Shown piece after piece: positions 10,801 to 21,649 of a DNA stretch of 64,000 nucleotides (position 1 is its first letter; every line of letters starts with the position of its first letter). The notes under the pieces were generated by a model. It was not told the origin of the DNA, did no database searches, and was given only the letters and a program-made list of their open reading frames with translations. Source of the DNA: Laccaria trichodermophora. Taxonomy: Eukaryota; Basidiomycota; Agaricomycetes; Agaricales; Hydnangiaceae. A program made the position numbers and the translations under genes. The DNA lies in contig JACTVC010000014.1 in the NCBI GenBank assembly GCA_018417955.1, positions 806,001-870,000 of the forward strand. The letters run 5' to 3'.

Positions 10801-11520
10801 GTGTTGCTGTTGTTGTTGTCGCTGTCCGATCCATCGTGGTTCATTGGTGTTTGCTTGCCTTGGACTTGGGCAGCATCCAAGCAGCGTTGACGGCCAGTGG
10901 TGACGAGGTTGGGTGGAGGTGGCTGATGGGCAGTGGTGGTTGATCAAATGTGCATGGGTGGTGCAATGGGCACACCGCTCTCCTCGAGCAGCCGCTTGGT
11001 CCTGTAGCACGTTTTTTATGAGAAAAAAATGGGTTGGGGGGGTTGACACACCTTGTGAGTTTGCTTGGGGCCCCAGCTGCATCAGCGGCAGCATCTTCCT
11101 GGGCACGGTTCACAGCTGTTTTCCTATGAAGAAGTGAGTAGGCAATGACGTGGTGGGGGTGACAACATACCTTGCACCTTTCATGCCCTTTTTCCTACCC
11201 TGTGCTGCGCCTTTCCCCTTCCCCGTCACTTTCAAAGCATTGTTGTCGTCTTCTGTGGTCTTCTTTGCATCTGATTTCGGTTTCTTGTTCAATTTGTCTG
11301 CACCAGATTCAGTGCACTTGCATTTCTCGGTTGGTGGGGACTTGCATTGAAGCCCGCTGCAGTTGCATGGCTTGGTGGATCATGTTTTCGATGCCATGGC
11401 ATGTGTCGATGCATGTCGATGGTTGTCGCTGTTCTGTGGATGCAGTCAAGGCGTCATCAATGGGTGGTGGTGATGTGGAAGGATCTGGGTTGAGGGTTAG
11501 GGCATCCTTTCTAGGAAGGT
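7810..11520 (-). pseudogene. Second gene of element A, KDZ-associated protein of unknown function
   Basis: Reading on the minus strand, a low-complexity N-terminus (Ser/Pro then Lys-rich NKKPKSDAKKTTEDDNN, 11,500-11,190, followed by a long Asn/Asp-rich stretch, 10,880-10,240) leads into structured exons: VRMNSPPHSPPWDRDN, GLIRGRAYGNVFNFADAALM, DRPPIVGGQVLLYNSQEDPA, SLASNESVYGFQP, VTFQPVYENLIKRRPEVAG, then DPNITILTWDDVDGIWNIKG and, across the MITE at 8,775-9,587, ALEQNEDVKWVYNKEKGKY. After a Ser-rich linker come FGFSKRLKSLAAMYKLE and MVEWLEDGDDRPSSVDVWG with a Lys-rich tail ending at 7,810. I recognise it as a protein that recurs in mushroom genomes but cannot name a domain. Lesions: a 1-bp frameshift near 9,775, stops near 8,560 and 8,205, a probable frameshift near 11,310 and no clear start. 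Confidence 0.6.
8775..9587. mobile_element. 813-bp Tc1/mariner-type MITE, copy 2, within the second gene of element A
   Basis: Same length and nearly base-for-base identical to the copy at 5,368-6,180, in the same orientation, flanked by TA (8,773-8,774 and 9,588-9,589). It splits the frame between WNIKGPY and FALEQNEDV. The near identity implies recent insertion of both copies, or local gene conversion. Confidence 0.92.
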
Positions 11521-11565
11521 AGCCCCACGGTTGGTATGTAGTGCATAAAATAAAGGTGTATATAA

Positions 11566-11660
11566 ATGCCTACATGGTGCAAATGGTAAAGTGCTCACTT
11601 TATAAAATGTTGGCCTCTCTGTGAGGTCAAGTGTTCAATCCATGCATGTTGTGCTTTTTT
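11566..11660 (+). other. tRNA-like Pol III promoter module of element A
   Basis: An A-box-like word TGGTGCAAATGG (about 11,575-11,586) is followed about 45 bp later by a B-box-like GTGTTCAATCCATGC (about 11,631-11,645) and a T-run (TTTTTTTT) leading into an ATATTATATAATAACAA stretch. It occupies the same place relative to the right terminal satellite as the modules in elements B and C. It does not look like a foldable functional tRNA, so I class it as tRNA-derived or tRNA-like. Confidence 0.5.
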
Positions 11661-11689
11661 TTATATTATATAATAACAATAATAGTGAC

Positions 11690-12044
11690 AAACTACTGGA
11701 CTTACTGGACTCCTTGTACTCAGAAATTCCTAGTGGACTCCTAGTGGACTCCTAGTGGACTCCTAGTGGACTCCTACTGGACTCCTTGTATTGGACTCCA
11801 CTATACCCATTCCTTAGGAATCCTTAATTCCTTGTGATTTGGGATCATTCCAGTAGGAATCTACTAGGACTCCAGTAGGACTGAGATGCAAAATTTGTAT
11901 GGTGTTCAGGCAATGTGAAATTGGCTGGAGTCCTAGTAGATTCCAGTAGGAGTCCAGGATTCCAGTAGGAGTCCAGGATTCCAGTAGGAGTCCAGGATTC
12001 CAGTAGGAGTCCAGTAGGAATAGGTGGGGGAGTGTAAAGAGCTC
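11690..12044. repeat. Right terminal satellite of element A
   Basis: The first part is CTAGTGGACTCC / CTACTGGACTCC in direct orientation (11,690-11,800). The distal part is the inverse (CCAGTAGGAGTCCAGGATT, 11,930-12,020). It ends in GGTGGGGGAGTGTAAAGAGCTC. The monomer matches the left end of this element. Confidence 0.8.
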
Positions 12045-12941
12045 CCGCCAATAGCCCATTTCCCATTGAACCCAGCCAATTGTTTATCAATGAGATCTTT
12101 TGAAAGAAGACCTTTTACGGCAGTTTCTGTGTATTCAAAATCTGTGAGTGTTCGAAACGGTGCCCAAGGTCGACTTTCAGGAGCCCAGAAAAAGGTTTCA
12201 GCTTCCTGAGACGAAGAAAGGGCTGCATTATTTGATGTAAGAGGAATGATAGTCACATCAGGTTTACTGCTGTGCAGATGAGGGATGATCTTGATGTAAA
12301 CCTCTGGGAGATGCAGGCCATGAACAGTATCAGCTGAGCTGGATGCTAATCAAATGTTAGAAAACATGAAATGATATCAAAAAGTAGGCCCGATAGTTAC
12401 AATTTTCCAGATTCATCCCTGAGTCATCTCCATCCAAATGTGCAGGAACCAAAATGTCACCGTCATCTTGCAGTTCATACTTTTGAAATTCTGTTAGCTG
12501 ATAGCAACATGTTGGATTGTCAAGAATTCACCTCAATTGGAACTGAAGGATTGAGGGTGTTCTCAGCTTGTGTCCAATTTTTGCTACAAGATAGAGGCCT
12601 GGCAGGATCTTTTCGCCTACACTCTAGCTGCCATATCACCTTGCATGCAGCTTGATGCTTGTTGAACCCACAGCCATCGTGGTGTGCCTTGCAATAAGGG
12701 CAATAGTGGTGGGTATCGCTCACCTGCTTCTTGATGCTTTTTTTATGGCCTTTGGCATTTTGAGGCATGCAGAGAGTGATTATGCTTGACCGTTCAGTGA
12801 TAGTTCAAATGATGTATGAAGTGGGGCTACCGAAATAACGTCATGTGGAACATTCATTCAAAGTGGACATATAAAGCGTACCCCTTCTTCCCACTGTTCC
12901 ATATAACATCTCAGTCCCTGCTCCCTTTGTTTCATGCAAGA

Positions 12942-14362
12942 ATGCCTGACTCTTCTCAACAAGTTCATCCACAAGTGGAGGCTCAGACTCTGTCTCCTGA
13001 GGTTGCCCTAAGCACCAGAACCAGTCCATCAAAATTGGTCAAGGTAAGCTCAACCGTTGTTGCCAGTTTTCCAGAAGTTTTCATCATGTGACTGTGACAT
13101 CACACAGGTTGCTTAGCAGTTTGAGCTAGACAAGCACACAGCTGAAGCTGAGGTATGGGTGCTCCATCAAAAGCTTGCAGACATCACAAACCAGGAAGAA
13201 GATGATAACAATCTAGAGGCTCCACCATCAAAGCGAAGTTGAACAAACAAGGATGATCAGGATGACACCAATGAGGAATCCCAGGTCATCAATGCAGGCC
13301 ATCGCTTCGTCATACTTTATTCCCCATGGCTTCGAGACAGAGAAGGAACATTCAAGGTTGAATGCAATCTGGAATCGAATGGAGCAGAGCACTTTGAGAG
13401 TGCTGAGAATAAGATTCAAGGGGAAGTCCAGGAGATCAAGACAGTTCTCAGGGCTAGGTTGTTTGGTGAAATGTCCTCTGAGCCATGGATCGCAAGAGTG
13501 GTGAGTCAACACTTTGAATAATCCCCCATCCACAAATTCTGACTACAAATTCAGTTTATGAAAGGCATGAAGACTCAGTGCTCAAATACAGCCACTTGTC
13601 TCTGTCGTCACTGTGCTGTCCTCTTTGGCATATCCGAGTCTGATATACTGCAAGCTGATGTATGAAGGGAGAAATTCTGAGGGCGCATTGGGTGGGTAGA
13701 TAATGGCCAAGGATCCAGATCGTATTCAAGTGTTGATGTGGAAATCCTCCACAAAGATTACTCTGGTTCTTACAATATCCAAACTGCCTTTTTGAATCCT
13801 ATTTTTATGTGGGTAAGTAATGTTGCTATTCAAACATCTGAACCTCGAATTCACTGGCTAAATAATCTTTCTAGGTCTTCACTGCTATCATCTGCGGTCC
13901 AACCATGGCCAAGGAGTTGATGAATGGGATCATCTCAAATCCTACAACAGACACTATGGCTCGAAAGCATGGCATCCAACACTACACCAGGAGCTATAGC
14001 TGGCGCTGCAGTGTTGGTACACATCTTTAGTTACTTTAATCTGATGATTCCACTTACATGTCTTATCAGTCTCGTTGGGCCCTTTCTTCAGACGACTTTT
14101 TACAAAGTGTAGGCACCAATACTGGCATCAACTACAAGAAAGACTTTGAAGAATACCTTGAAATCTTGATGAAGGGTCTCTGAAAAAGAAGAGAAGTGTT
14201 CTCAACATTTTTAGGGAGTGGGATCAGGTTGTTTTCCCCAACTCAGATTCAATCTTAGTGAGTGGTGCTGGGCAGGACCAGAATATGAGTAGCGGTTTGA
14301 AGATGGCCTTGGACATGCTCGAAGCCGATGAGGTCGAAGGCAGGGATGAACTGCAGGAATAA
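12942..14362 (+). pseudogene. Basidiomycete transposon-associated protein, divergent from the Plavaka-like gene, with lesions
   Basis: The proposed start is ATG 12,942 (MPDSSQQVHPQVEAQTLSPE), preceded by a TATA-like ATATAAAGC near 12,870. Spliced frames continue with LDKHTAEAEVWVLHQKLADI, NAGHRFVILYSPWLRDREGT, EIKTVLRARLFGEMSSEPW, FIKGMKTQCSN, IICGPTMAKELMNGI, SSRWALSSDDFLQSVGTNTG, NYKKDFEEYLEIL, SVLNIFREWDQVVFPNSDS and MALDMLEADEVEGRDELQE, ending at TAA 14,362. I recognise it as a protein that recurs beside transposons in agaricomycetes, with no domain name I can defend. An in-frame TGA after SKRS (near 13,230) and a frame change near 14,170 suggest decay. The start lies 173 bp from the divergent Plavaka-like start, so the two may be the gene pair of one element. 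Confidence 0.5.
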
Positions 14363-15129
14363 AGCAGTGAAAGGGAAGACTTTGAATGAATACCTGTTAG
14401 AATCTAACTACATGTGTCGACTCGAGCGCACCACCGACTTGTTTGTATATGTATTTGTCGCATTCTAAACATGTAATTCTATCTCTGTTATCTTGAATCA
14501 TCATCATCATTCCTCCATATTCTTCCTGCTCTCCACAAACACCACAGTCTTCACCACATCATGCTTGCTGCAAACAACTCAGTGCCCTCAATGCAGCTGT
14601 ACTTTACCTTCCCACATGAGTTCTGGCAGATTCTGGTGGAATCCAGTGGAGTGTTGGAATTCCATTTGGAATCCACCAGAATGGTAGAAATTTCGGATTC
14701 CAAGTGGAATTCCAACAGATTCCAAGTTCATTCCGACAGATTCCAAGTGGAATTCCAAGTTCATTCTGACAGATTCCAAGTGGAATTCCAACACATTCCA
14801 ACTTTGTTCCAACACATTCCAACTTCATTCTCTGAATAACTAATACTTATCACTCCTCCACCCATTACCTAACCACTTTTTGTAACTTAGACCTTAGAAT
14901 TTCATACAAAAGTGATGATTGAAAATACATATTGTATTGATAACTATGTACAAAAAGTATTGAACTAATATGGTGGGGAGTGAGTGAGGGAGAGGGAGCC
15001 AGTGGAGTGATGGAGGGGGGGGAGGGAGTAATGGAGGGAGGGAGTAATGGAGGGAGGGAGGGAGTGATGGAGGGAGGGAGGGAGGGAGTGCTGTGGTGTG
15101 ATGGAGGGGGAGACAGTGATGGGTACTCA

Positions 15130-16128
15130 CATGGTGTCCCACCACTCATGCTTGCCATTGACGTGTCGTCCTGGTCCTGGTCATTGACATGTTGTTGTCA
15201 TCCTGGTCCTTCGACACATTGTCGTCCTGGTCATTCACGTGTTGTCATCCTGGTCGTTCACGCATCGTTGTCCTGGTCATTCACGCATCGTGGTGGTGAT
15301 CCTTCGACGCATTGTGGTCTTCGTCGTTGATGTGTCGTGCTTGTGCTTGTCGTTGTTGCATTGTCATCCTGGTTGTTGACATGTCATCGTTGTCGTCCTT
15401 CGATGTGTCGTGGTCTTCGTCGTTGACGCATCGTGGTGCTCCTCATTGATGCATCGTGCTCATTGTTGTTGTGGTCCATTGATGTGTCGTCCTCATCCTC
15501 CTTGTGGGCGTGGTCATGTCGTTGTCGTGTTCTGGCCGTGGTCATGTGTGGTGGTGGTCGTGGGTTGGTTGTTATCCATCTGTGTGTGGTGGACATGGTT
15601 GTGGGTTGGTAGTCGTCCATTGTTGTTGTGGGTCATTGTTGTCGCATTGTGCTGTGTCATTGTTGTCACATCGCCATGTGATGGTGGTGGTGTGTCGTGG
15701 TAGCGTTGTGGTTGTACGTCGTTTGTGGTTGCTCGTCGTATGGTTGCCATGTCGCCGTTGGCAACGTGGCTCCTGCATTCAGTGTGAAAGAAGACATGAG
15801 AGGGGGGGATGGACTCACCTTCGATGACGTGGCACGTCAATGGTCCCTCTGGACATGCCACGTTGTCTTCACTATCTGCCGTCGACATGGCAGGCACTCG
15901 TTCGGCTACTGGGGGTGGTGACGTGGCGTTGGCACATTGTTGCCATTGTCGTTTGCATGTGCTGAGGTTGGTGTGGGCAGTTGACAATGGTAGTGGGCGG
16001 TGGTGGCCATGGGCGATGTGGTGGCGCTGCGACAAGGGAGGGGTGTCGTGGAGGATGGTGGGAGTTGAGGAAGAAGAGGGTTGAGGGTTGTTGATGGCAC
16101 CAAATTGTGCATCAGCGTTTGCCAACAC
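15130..16128 (-). other. Low-complexity coding-like region of element B
   Basis: The minus strand is open from 16,128 to 15,514 with Thr/His/Asn/Pro-rich text (NNPQPSSSSTPTILHDTPP, then repeated TTTMTHNNN). It sits where element A has the low-complexity N-terminus of its second gene and ends without any of the structured exons. I read it as the remnant 5' end of that gene left after internal deletion. Confidence 0.4.
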
Positions 16129-16190
16129 TTGTTTGGGAAGGTGAACGTGAACACGACATATATTAATTGATAGTTCTATCCCTTGTAACG

Positions 16191-16285
16191 GTTGTATAGC
16201 TCAGTGGTAATAATGCTCCTCCCAGTTCCCATGATGTCTCCTGAGGCTATGGTTCAATCCTTGTTCATGTAATTTTTTTATATAT
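16191..16285 (+). other. tRNA-like Pol III promoter module of element B
   Basis: The best of the three modules: A-box TAGCTCAGTGGTA (from 16,197) and B-box GGTTCAATCC (16,251-16,260), spaced as in a tRNA, then TTTTTTT and ATATATATTATAATAACAA. The sequence around the A-box starts GGTTGTATAGCTCAG, like a tRNA 5' half. Pairing of the 3' acceptor side is poor, so it is probably not a working tRNA gene. Confidence 0.55.
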
Positions 16286-16599
16286 ATTATAATAACAACA
16301 ACAAATATTGGAATTCATTGGAATCTGTTGGAATTTGACTGGAATATACTTTCCATTGGAATTCCATGGAATCTGGTTGGAATTCCAATGGATTCCAATG
16401 GAAACTGTTCCAGGAGGCTCCCGGATTCCAACCATTTCCACTGGATTCCGTCGGATTCCATTGGAATTTCCACAGAATTGGAAACCAGAATGGCTGAGAC
16501 TCCAGCCAACTGGTTTCCATTGGAATTCCATGGAATTCTGACATTCCGCTTGGAATCCGCCAGATTCTGCTGGAACTCATGGGGGATGGTAAAGACCTC

Positions 16600-19399
16600 C
16601 AACATTTGGATGCCGGCCAGATTCAACCCTCATTGTCTCCATGTGCATCACCAGCATTTATTGTACCCAAATCAAACCCAAACATTCTTCCTCATTGGGT
16701 TAATGATTTCCAACAGTTGAATGAAAATACAATAACAGATAGTCACCCCTTACCACACATAGACAACATTCTGGCTGACTGCACAAAAGGCAAAATCTGG
16801 GGAACTATAGATATGACAAATAGTTTTTTTCAAACCAGAATGCACCCTGACCATGTTCACTTGACAGCAGTGAACACTCCCTTGGGCCTTTACAAGTGGT
16901 TGGTGATGCCGATGGGTTTGAAAAACACACTGGCGATACATCAACAGCATGTAACTGCGGCACTCAGATCCCTTATTGGCAAGTTCTGTCACATCTATCT
17001 CAATGACATAGTAATCTGGTCAAATTCTGTTGAAGAACACAAACAGAACGTGTGCACAGTACTCCAAGTGCTACGAGATGCACGCCTGTACATCAACCCA
17101 GATAAAACACATCTCTTCTGCACAGAAATTGACTTCTTGGGCCACCACATTAGCACCTGTGGTATCGAAGCTGATTCCAAGAAGATTGACCACATACTGT
17201 CTTGGCCTGTGCCCAAATCTGCCACAGATACTCAGTCATTCCTGGGACTGGTCTGTTACATCGCGGTGTTCTTACTGTCTTTGGCAGAACATACCGGTGT
17301 CCTCACAGAACTGACAACAAAAGAAGCGGAGAAATCTTTTCCAGCCATGGACTCCACGTTACCAAACCGCATTTGACAAAATTAAAACAATAGTCACCAG
17401 CCATGAATGCCTGACAACGGTAGATCTGTCCAAAATGCCTGAGCATAAAATCTTTCTGACAATGGATGCAAGTGATAAACGCTCAGGTGCAGTGTTGTCT
17501 TTTGGCAAAAGCTGGGAGAGTGTGCGCCCTGTGGCATTCAACTCAATGACATTTAAGGGTGCAGAACTCAACTATCCTGTACATGAAAAGGAACTACTGA
17601 TGATTATCCACACCCTCAGAAAATGGCAGGTCGATTTACTAGGCTCCCCTTTTGTAATTTACACCGACCATAAAACCTTGGAGAATTTTAATTCACAAAA
17701 GGATCTTTCATGCCGACAGTCCAGATGGATGGAACTGATGTCCCAATTTGATGCAAAAATTGTGTATATAAGAGGCGAAGACAACAGCGTCGCCAATGCG
17801 CTGTCTCATTTCCCCTCTGAATCCAAGTGTGTGGATGCTGAGAAAATCACACAACACCCATACACATTTTGTGAAGACGATGAGAATGAATATAGTCCTT
17901 CACAGGTAGCAACATCCTTGACATCGTTGCCTGTAACTTTGAATACAATCAACGCGACACTGAAAATTACTGCAGACAAAAAGTTCATGGAGGCCATTAA
18001 ATCAGGTTACATGAATGATCCCCTGGTGCAAAACACTACTGTCCACTACACATAGCTTACCTGGCCTGGTCCTCCGAGATGGTCTATGGTATGTGGGTGA
18101 CCGTTTAATCATTCCCTGCATGGGAAATTTGTGTGAAACACTTTTTGCGCTAGCTCATGATGTCCTTGGCCATTTTGGTTTTGATAAGACATATGGCTCA
18201 CTGCGAAATTCTTATTACTGGCCTAACATGTGCTATGACCTGGAACAGGGTTATGTACCCTCATGTCCAGAATGCCAATGGAATAAATCAACAACAGCAA
18301 AACCAATCGGCCCACTCCATCCTTTACCAATCCCTGACCAACAGGGTGATTCCATCACAATTGATTTCATCAGTCCCTTACCGAAGGATGAAAATAAAAT
18401 TGTATCATTACCTTCACTGACCGTCTCGGCAGTGATATCCAACTGATTCCCTCTTGCACCAATATCACAGCAGAGGACTTAGGGTACCTCTCTTTTGACA
18501 AGTGGTACTGTGAGAATGGCCTTCCATCAGACATAGTTTCTGACAGAGACAAACTATTTATGTCCAGATTTTGGAAGGCCCTTCACAAGTTGACTGGAGT
18601 TAAACTAAACAAATAAAACTGTGAACCAAGCATTGCGATATGATGTCAAACATAACCAATTGGGGTGGGTACATGCCTTACCACATGTAAGGTTTGAAAT
18701 GATGAATACCGTGAATAAATCCACAGGATTCACACCATTCCAACTTCGCTTCGGACGCAGCCCACATGTACTTCCTCCCTTGATTCCAGCAAAGTCATCT
18801 GCTACTGTAACAGAAATCAATGCATGGCATGTTATATGGTGCTTGGAACAAGATGTCATGGAAGCTCAAGATAATCTGTTAAAAGCAAAGATTTCACAGT
18901 CTAATCAGGTGAATAAACACCATTCCTTGACTTTCCCATTCAAAATAGGTTTATGTGTGCAACTCTCAACTCTTCATTGTTGGAATAATTACAAAGCAAA
19001 AGGCAAACATCATGTCGCAAAATTTATGCCACGATATGATGGCCCTTATACTGTTATTGACACGGATGAAGAGTCTTCAACCATCACACTGGATCTACCG
19101 AATTCCCCCAACATTTGTCCTACCTTCCATACCTCAGAAGTCCTTCCCTACATCGAATCAGACCTTTCACTTTTCCCATCCTGCAAATTTGAAGAACCGA
19201 ATCCTATATTAATGGACGATGGCAAAGAAGAATATTTCATTGACAAAATCCTGGATGCTTGATGGTGTGGCTGTGGATACCAGTACCTTGTACGATGGCG
19301 TGGCTATGGCCAAGAACACGATAAATGGTTACCTGGCAGCGAACTTGAAAACTGCGAAGCCTTGGACACCTGGCTAGCCTCACGAGGTGGATCTCCTTA
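16600..19399 (+). pseudogene. Ty3/gypsy pol remnant: RT, RNase H, integrase, chromodomain
   Basis: Reverse transcriptase starts at once after element B with LQHLDAGQIQPSLSPCASPA, then DMTNSFFQTRMHPD and VMPMGLKNT. The catalytic YxDD is YLND (17,002-17,004 codes Asn). RNase H follows after a frameshift near 17,370 (SDKRSGAVLSFGKSWESVRP, FVIYTDHKTLENF). Integrase shows the HHCC zinc binder (ALAHDVLGHFG ... CPECQ) and the first two catalytic Asp (TIDFISPLP; SDRDKLF). The segment that should carry the catalytic Glu is deleted at about 18,605, where the text jumps from LTGVKLN to TVNQALRYD. A chromodomain (YQYLVRWRGYGQEHDKWLPG) ends at TAA near 19,399, with a TGA inside the preceding linker. gag, protease and 5' LTR are absent. 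Confidence 0.85.
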
Positions 19400-19554
19400 A
19401 TTTTTTAGGTAGATTTCCTTCAATTTTGCCAGCCAGTAGCTTTTTCCCATGTAGTTTTGACACACCCAGCATTCGGATTTTACTTACCATTCTTACTAAC
19501 CTTTTCCCTCTTTCATTGATTTTACCTTATATCTTTTTCTAGATGCGGGGAGGG

Positions 19555-20000
19555 TGTAATCCTACAATTACTACTTCTAGCCTTTGTTTGGCATTGCCTT
19601 CCCTCTTATTTGGACCTCCTCTATATATATATGCACATCCTTACTTATTGACTTCACTCCCTTTCCTTCCTTCCACACCTTTTCCCTTTAACCCTGTACT
19701 TCGAACCTCCAGAATCATATAAGTGGTCTATTTCTGTTGGTTTCGATTGTGAGTAGTGTTATCTATCCCTGATTAGAGGATAGATTTCCAGCCACCTTCC
19801 ATTCCACTGGCCTTTTTTTACCTGATATGATAGTAAGTAGAGGGTTTTACTCTGTGTCACTGAGTGCTAGTGCAATTTTCAAAGTTGGCCTTGTTCGTTC
19901 CAGCTCTTTCCATTCCTGTGGGCTTTTTTTAGCCCAACAGTCCTTTATTTGTTCTGGCCCTTTCCATTCCATCACCTTCAAAATTGTTCCAGCCATTCCT
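19555..20000 (+). repeat. 3' LTR of the Ty3/gypsy remnant (right border approximate)
   Basis: A polypurine tract GCGGGGAGGG directly precedes TGTAATCC, the usual TG start of an LTR. A TATA box (CTATATATATATGC) lies at about 19,622. Without a 5' LTR for comparison, the right end cannot be fixed. Confidence 0.55.
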
Positions 20001-20008
20001 TCAGCCTG

Positions 20009-20984
20009 ATGCATGATGCCAGCATTCATCCAAAGCACAACATCCCCAAAATAAACGACTTTGTCAAGCCTGAGAATGACAAGCAGTTCTCATGCTACAT
20101 TCAAATTCTCAGTACGTCAAAAGACATTTTCTGGTTCAATGAGCGAACTAACGTTCAGCAACATCCATCAAAGGTTAGATTGAATCAAGATCTGATGTTC
20201 ATCCAGCTTGGTTTATACCACTACATTTCTGAAGTTGACACTTCTTCATCTGCTGCATACTCCAACTCCCTGACATATGCTATCGAAGAGAACTTGGCAC
20301 GGTTTTACAAAACCCCAACTTGGAAGGTCAAAAGTGGATGTAACTGGTATGTGGTGATATCATTCACCTAACCCCTGGTTGTAACCCCTCTATATGCAGT
20401 GGTTTTAATGCCTTCCCTGTGGACATGCATGTCGACATGAAAATACCTGGTGGGGTGAATGCCTATATGATTGATCTGCATGGTAAATGGTGTGTCAGAT
20501 TCAGCTCCAAAAGCTTCATACAGTCTCAGACCTCTTAAGACATGATGTGACACCCAAAATCTGGCAGGAAACATATGTCCCAGTGCTGCTACACATGATT
20601 GTGTACTCAAATGACCCAAATTATTGGCTGGAGGCATACTGCAAACTAGACTCTGTCATGTCTCCTGAAGGCGAACTCCAATTCCTGCAAGCTGTGGAGA
20701 GTTTTTTCACCAATGGTTTGTTCTGGGCCTCTGCTAGCATTCCCAATATGACGAAGCTCAGCTACACACACCCTGAATTCAGCAGCCTTGATAAATCTAA
20801 CTTCACACCTGTCCAGAAAGCCACCACTGCTATTGTCAACAATCTTTATGGGAGTGCAGCATTCAGCATTCAATCCACAGCTGTTCAGGAGCCCACTGCA
20901 GCTGCTCGGCAAGTCAATGTACAAGGGGGCTATCATCCAGAGCACTGGAGAGGCATGTTCAATGTTTGCACAAATTTCACTTGA
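20009..20984 (+). CDS. Hypothetical protein fragment, probably two or three exons
   Basis: The frame from ATG 20,009 gives DASIHPKHNIPKINDFVKPE, CYIQILSTSKDIFWFNERTN, LMFIQLGLYHYISEVD and ENLARFYKTPTWKVKSGCNW. A GT..AG intron (about 20,349-20,398) leads to FNAFPVDMHVDM and NAYMIDLHGKWCVRFSSKSF. A later segment gives IWQETYVPVLLHMIVYSNDP, FFTNGLFWASASIPNMTKLS and NLYGSAAFSIQSTAVQEP, with TGA at about 20,984. The text looks like real protein, not noise, but I do not recognise the family. It begins right at the presumed LTR end, so its true 5' part may have been lost. Confidence 0.4.
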
Positions 20985-21649
20985 TGTTGACAGGTACTCT
21001 TCTAGCATTTGAATGACATCACATTAGTGCTGGAAATACCCACCTTGGCTATGGTGTCTGTGTCCCCTCATTGATTCCTTGAACCCCCTCAATATACCAC
21101 CTGCCAGTTTTAGATTGAAAGGAATGAGATTAGGTAGAGGGAGAGGTGGACTGCCTTCAGCATCTTTAGCTCAATTGTTAGCCCTTGCCCTTCAACATAT
21201 GCATCAACACAGTCCATTGAAATTTGAAGAAGAGTTAATTATTCCAAAATTAGTCCCAGGGTAATGCAATATTGTCTTGCCATCTCTTCAAAGGGCAACA
21301 TTAGTGCTACTTTCACCATCATTATCAAGTCTGTGGCTTCTTGGTTTGAAACTTTTCATTTATTCGTTTATGATGGCTTTAAATCCAAACTACCAGTGTA
21401 TCATAGATTTGGTAGAGAATCACCATTTTTTGCAAACATAAATTGGCTATGTCTAATGATCAACAGAAATAGGAGTTTTTCACAAGTCAAAGGAGTCAGC
21501 CAAGAGTCAGTGGGAGTCTCAGGTGGTCAGTGCCAAAAACTAGTAGCGGGTCTTGTGTCTGAAGGCATGCTATTTGGTTATGTAAGTAAAAACCAAATAC
21601 ATCAAAGGTGTTGCCAAACAATGTCCAAATGTAGTAATCCCAGGATTAC
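20985..21649. other. Stretch without a recognisable gene
   Basis: Short plus-strand frames (SLAQLLALALQHMHQHSPLK at about 21,150) are open for some distance, but I see no domain, clear splice pattern or repeat. The right end meets the start of segmental duplication unit 1. Confidence 0.4.

Larger units (their letters stand above)
4012..12044. mobile_element. Element A: 8.0-kb KDZ-type DNA transposon inserted in the Plavaka-like gene
   Basis: The termini are inverted: the left end reads CAGTACTTATCACTCCCCCA and the right end, reverse-complemented, GAGCTCTTTACACTCCCCCA. An 8-bp target duplication flanks it. Inside each terminus lies a satellite of about 11-bp monomers (TACTGGACTCC). The body carries two minus-strand genes: a KDZ transposase with CxC5/CxC6-like cysteine clusters (4,239-7,090) and a second gene (7,810-11,520). 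A tRNA-like module lies near the right end (11,570-11,655). Two identical 813-bp MITEs and one 373-bp MITE have inserted into it, and both genes have stops or frameshifts, so it is probably immobile. Removing it restores continuity of the host gene. Confidence 0.85.
3599..12768 (-). pseudogene. Plavaka-like (CACTA-related) transposase gene split by element A
   Basis: The N-terminus starts at ATG 12,768 (MPQNAKGHKK) with a Cys/His cluster (YCPYCK, later HQAACK) resembling the zinc-finger-like start of basidiomycete Plavaka proteins. Exons between 12,655 and 12,046 continue with IKIIPHLHSS, IIPLTSNNAA and WAPFRTLTDFEY, ending GKWAIGG. The reading resumes left of element A at 4,011 with IGGSHLTLRTYKDMQDSL and AREYGVQ, and then an exon (3,889-3,599) with LEFTFQYHDPWEYIL. 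The shared IGG codons are the duplicated target of element A. The downstream transposase region is missing or unrecognisable beyond about 3,600, where the sequence turns into the minisatellite. The family call rests on remembered Plavaka motifs (DPWEW-like, WAPF-x-DFE). Confidence 0.7.
14597..16599. mobile_element. Element B: 2.0-kb non-autonomous relative of element A
   Basis: The left end reads CTGTACTTTACCTTCCCACA and the right end, inverted, GAGGTCTTTACCATCCCCCA. Terminal satellites on both sides use the monomer TTGGAATTCCA. The order inside is left satellite (to about 14,840), AT-rich spacer, GGAGGGA purine repeat (14,980-15,110), a TCGTGG/CATTGT repeat region open on the minus strand (15,130-16,128), a tRNA-like module (16,191-16,285) and the right satellite (16,305-16,590). 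The 8-bp flanks (CAATGCAG and CAACATTT) do not match, so no target duplication survives; its two ends now join unrelated sequences. Confidence 0.75.

Noticed and set aside
10243..10890. Long plus-strand hydrophobic frame
   Set aside because: Antisense of the Asn/Asp-rich N-terminus of the second gene of element A.
14980..15330. Plus-strand frame in the GGAGGGA repeat
   Set aside because: Pure repeat translation, no start context and not conserved in element C.
16191..16285. A genuine tRNA gene
   Set aside because: A- and B-boxes are good, but the acceptor stem does not pair and the anticodon arm is unclear; repeated element context favours a tRNA-derived module.
14589..16607. Target site duplication for element B
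   Set aside because: CAATGCAG and CAACATTT share only the first three bases.
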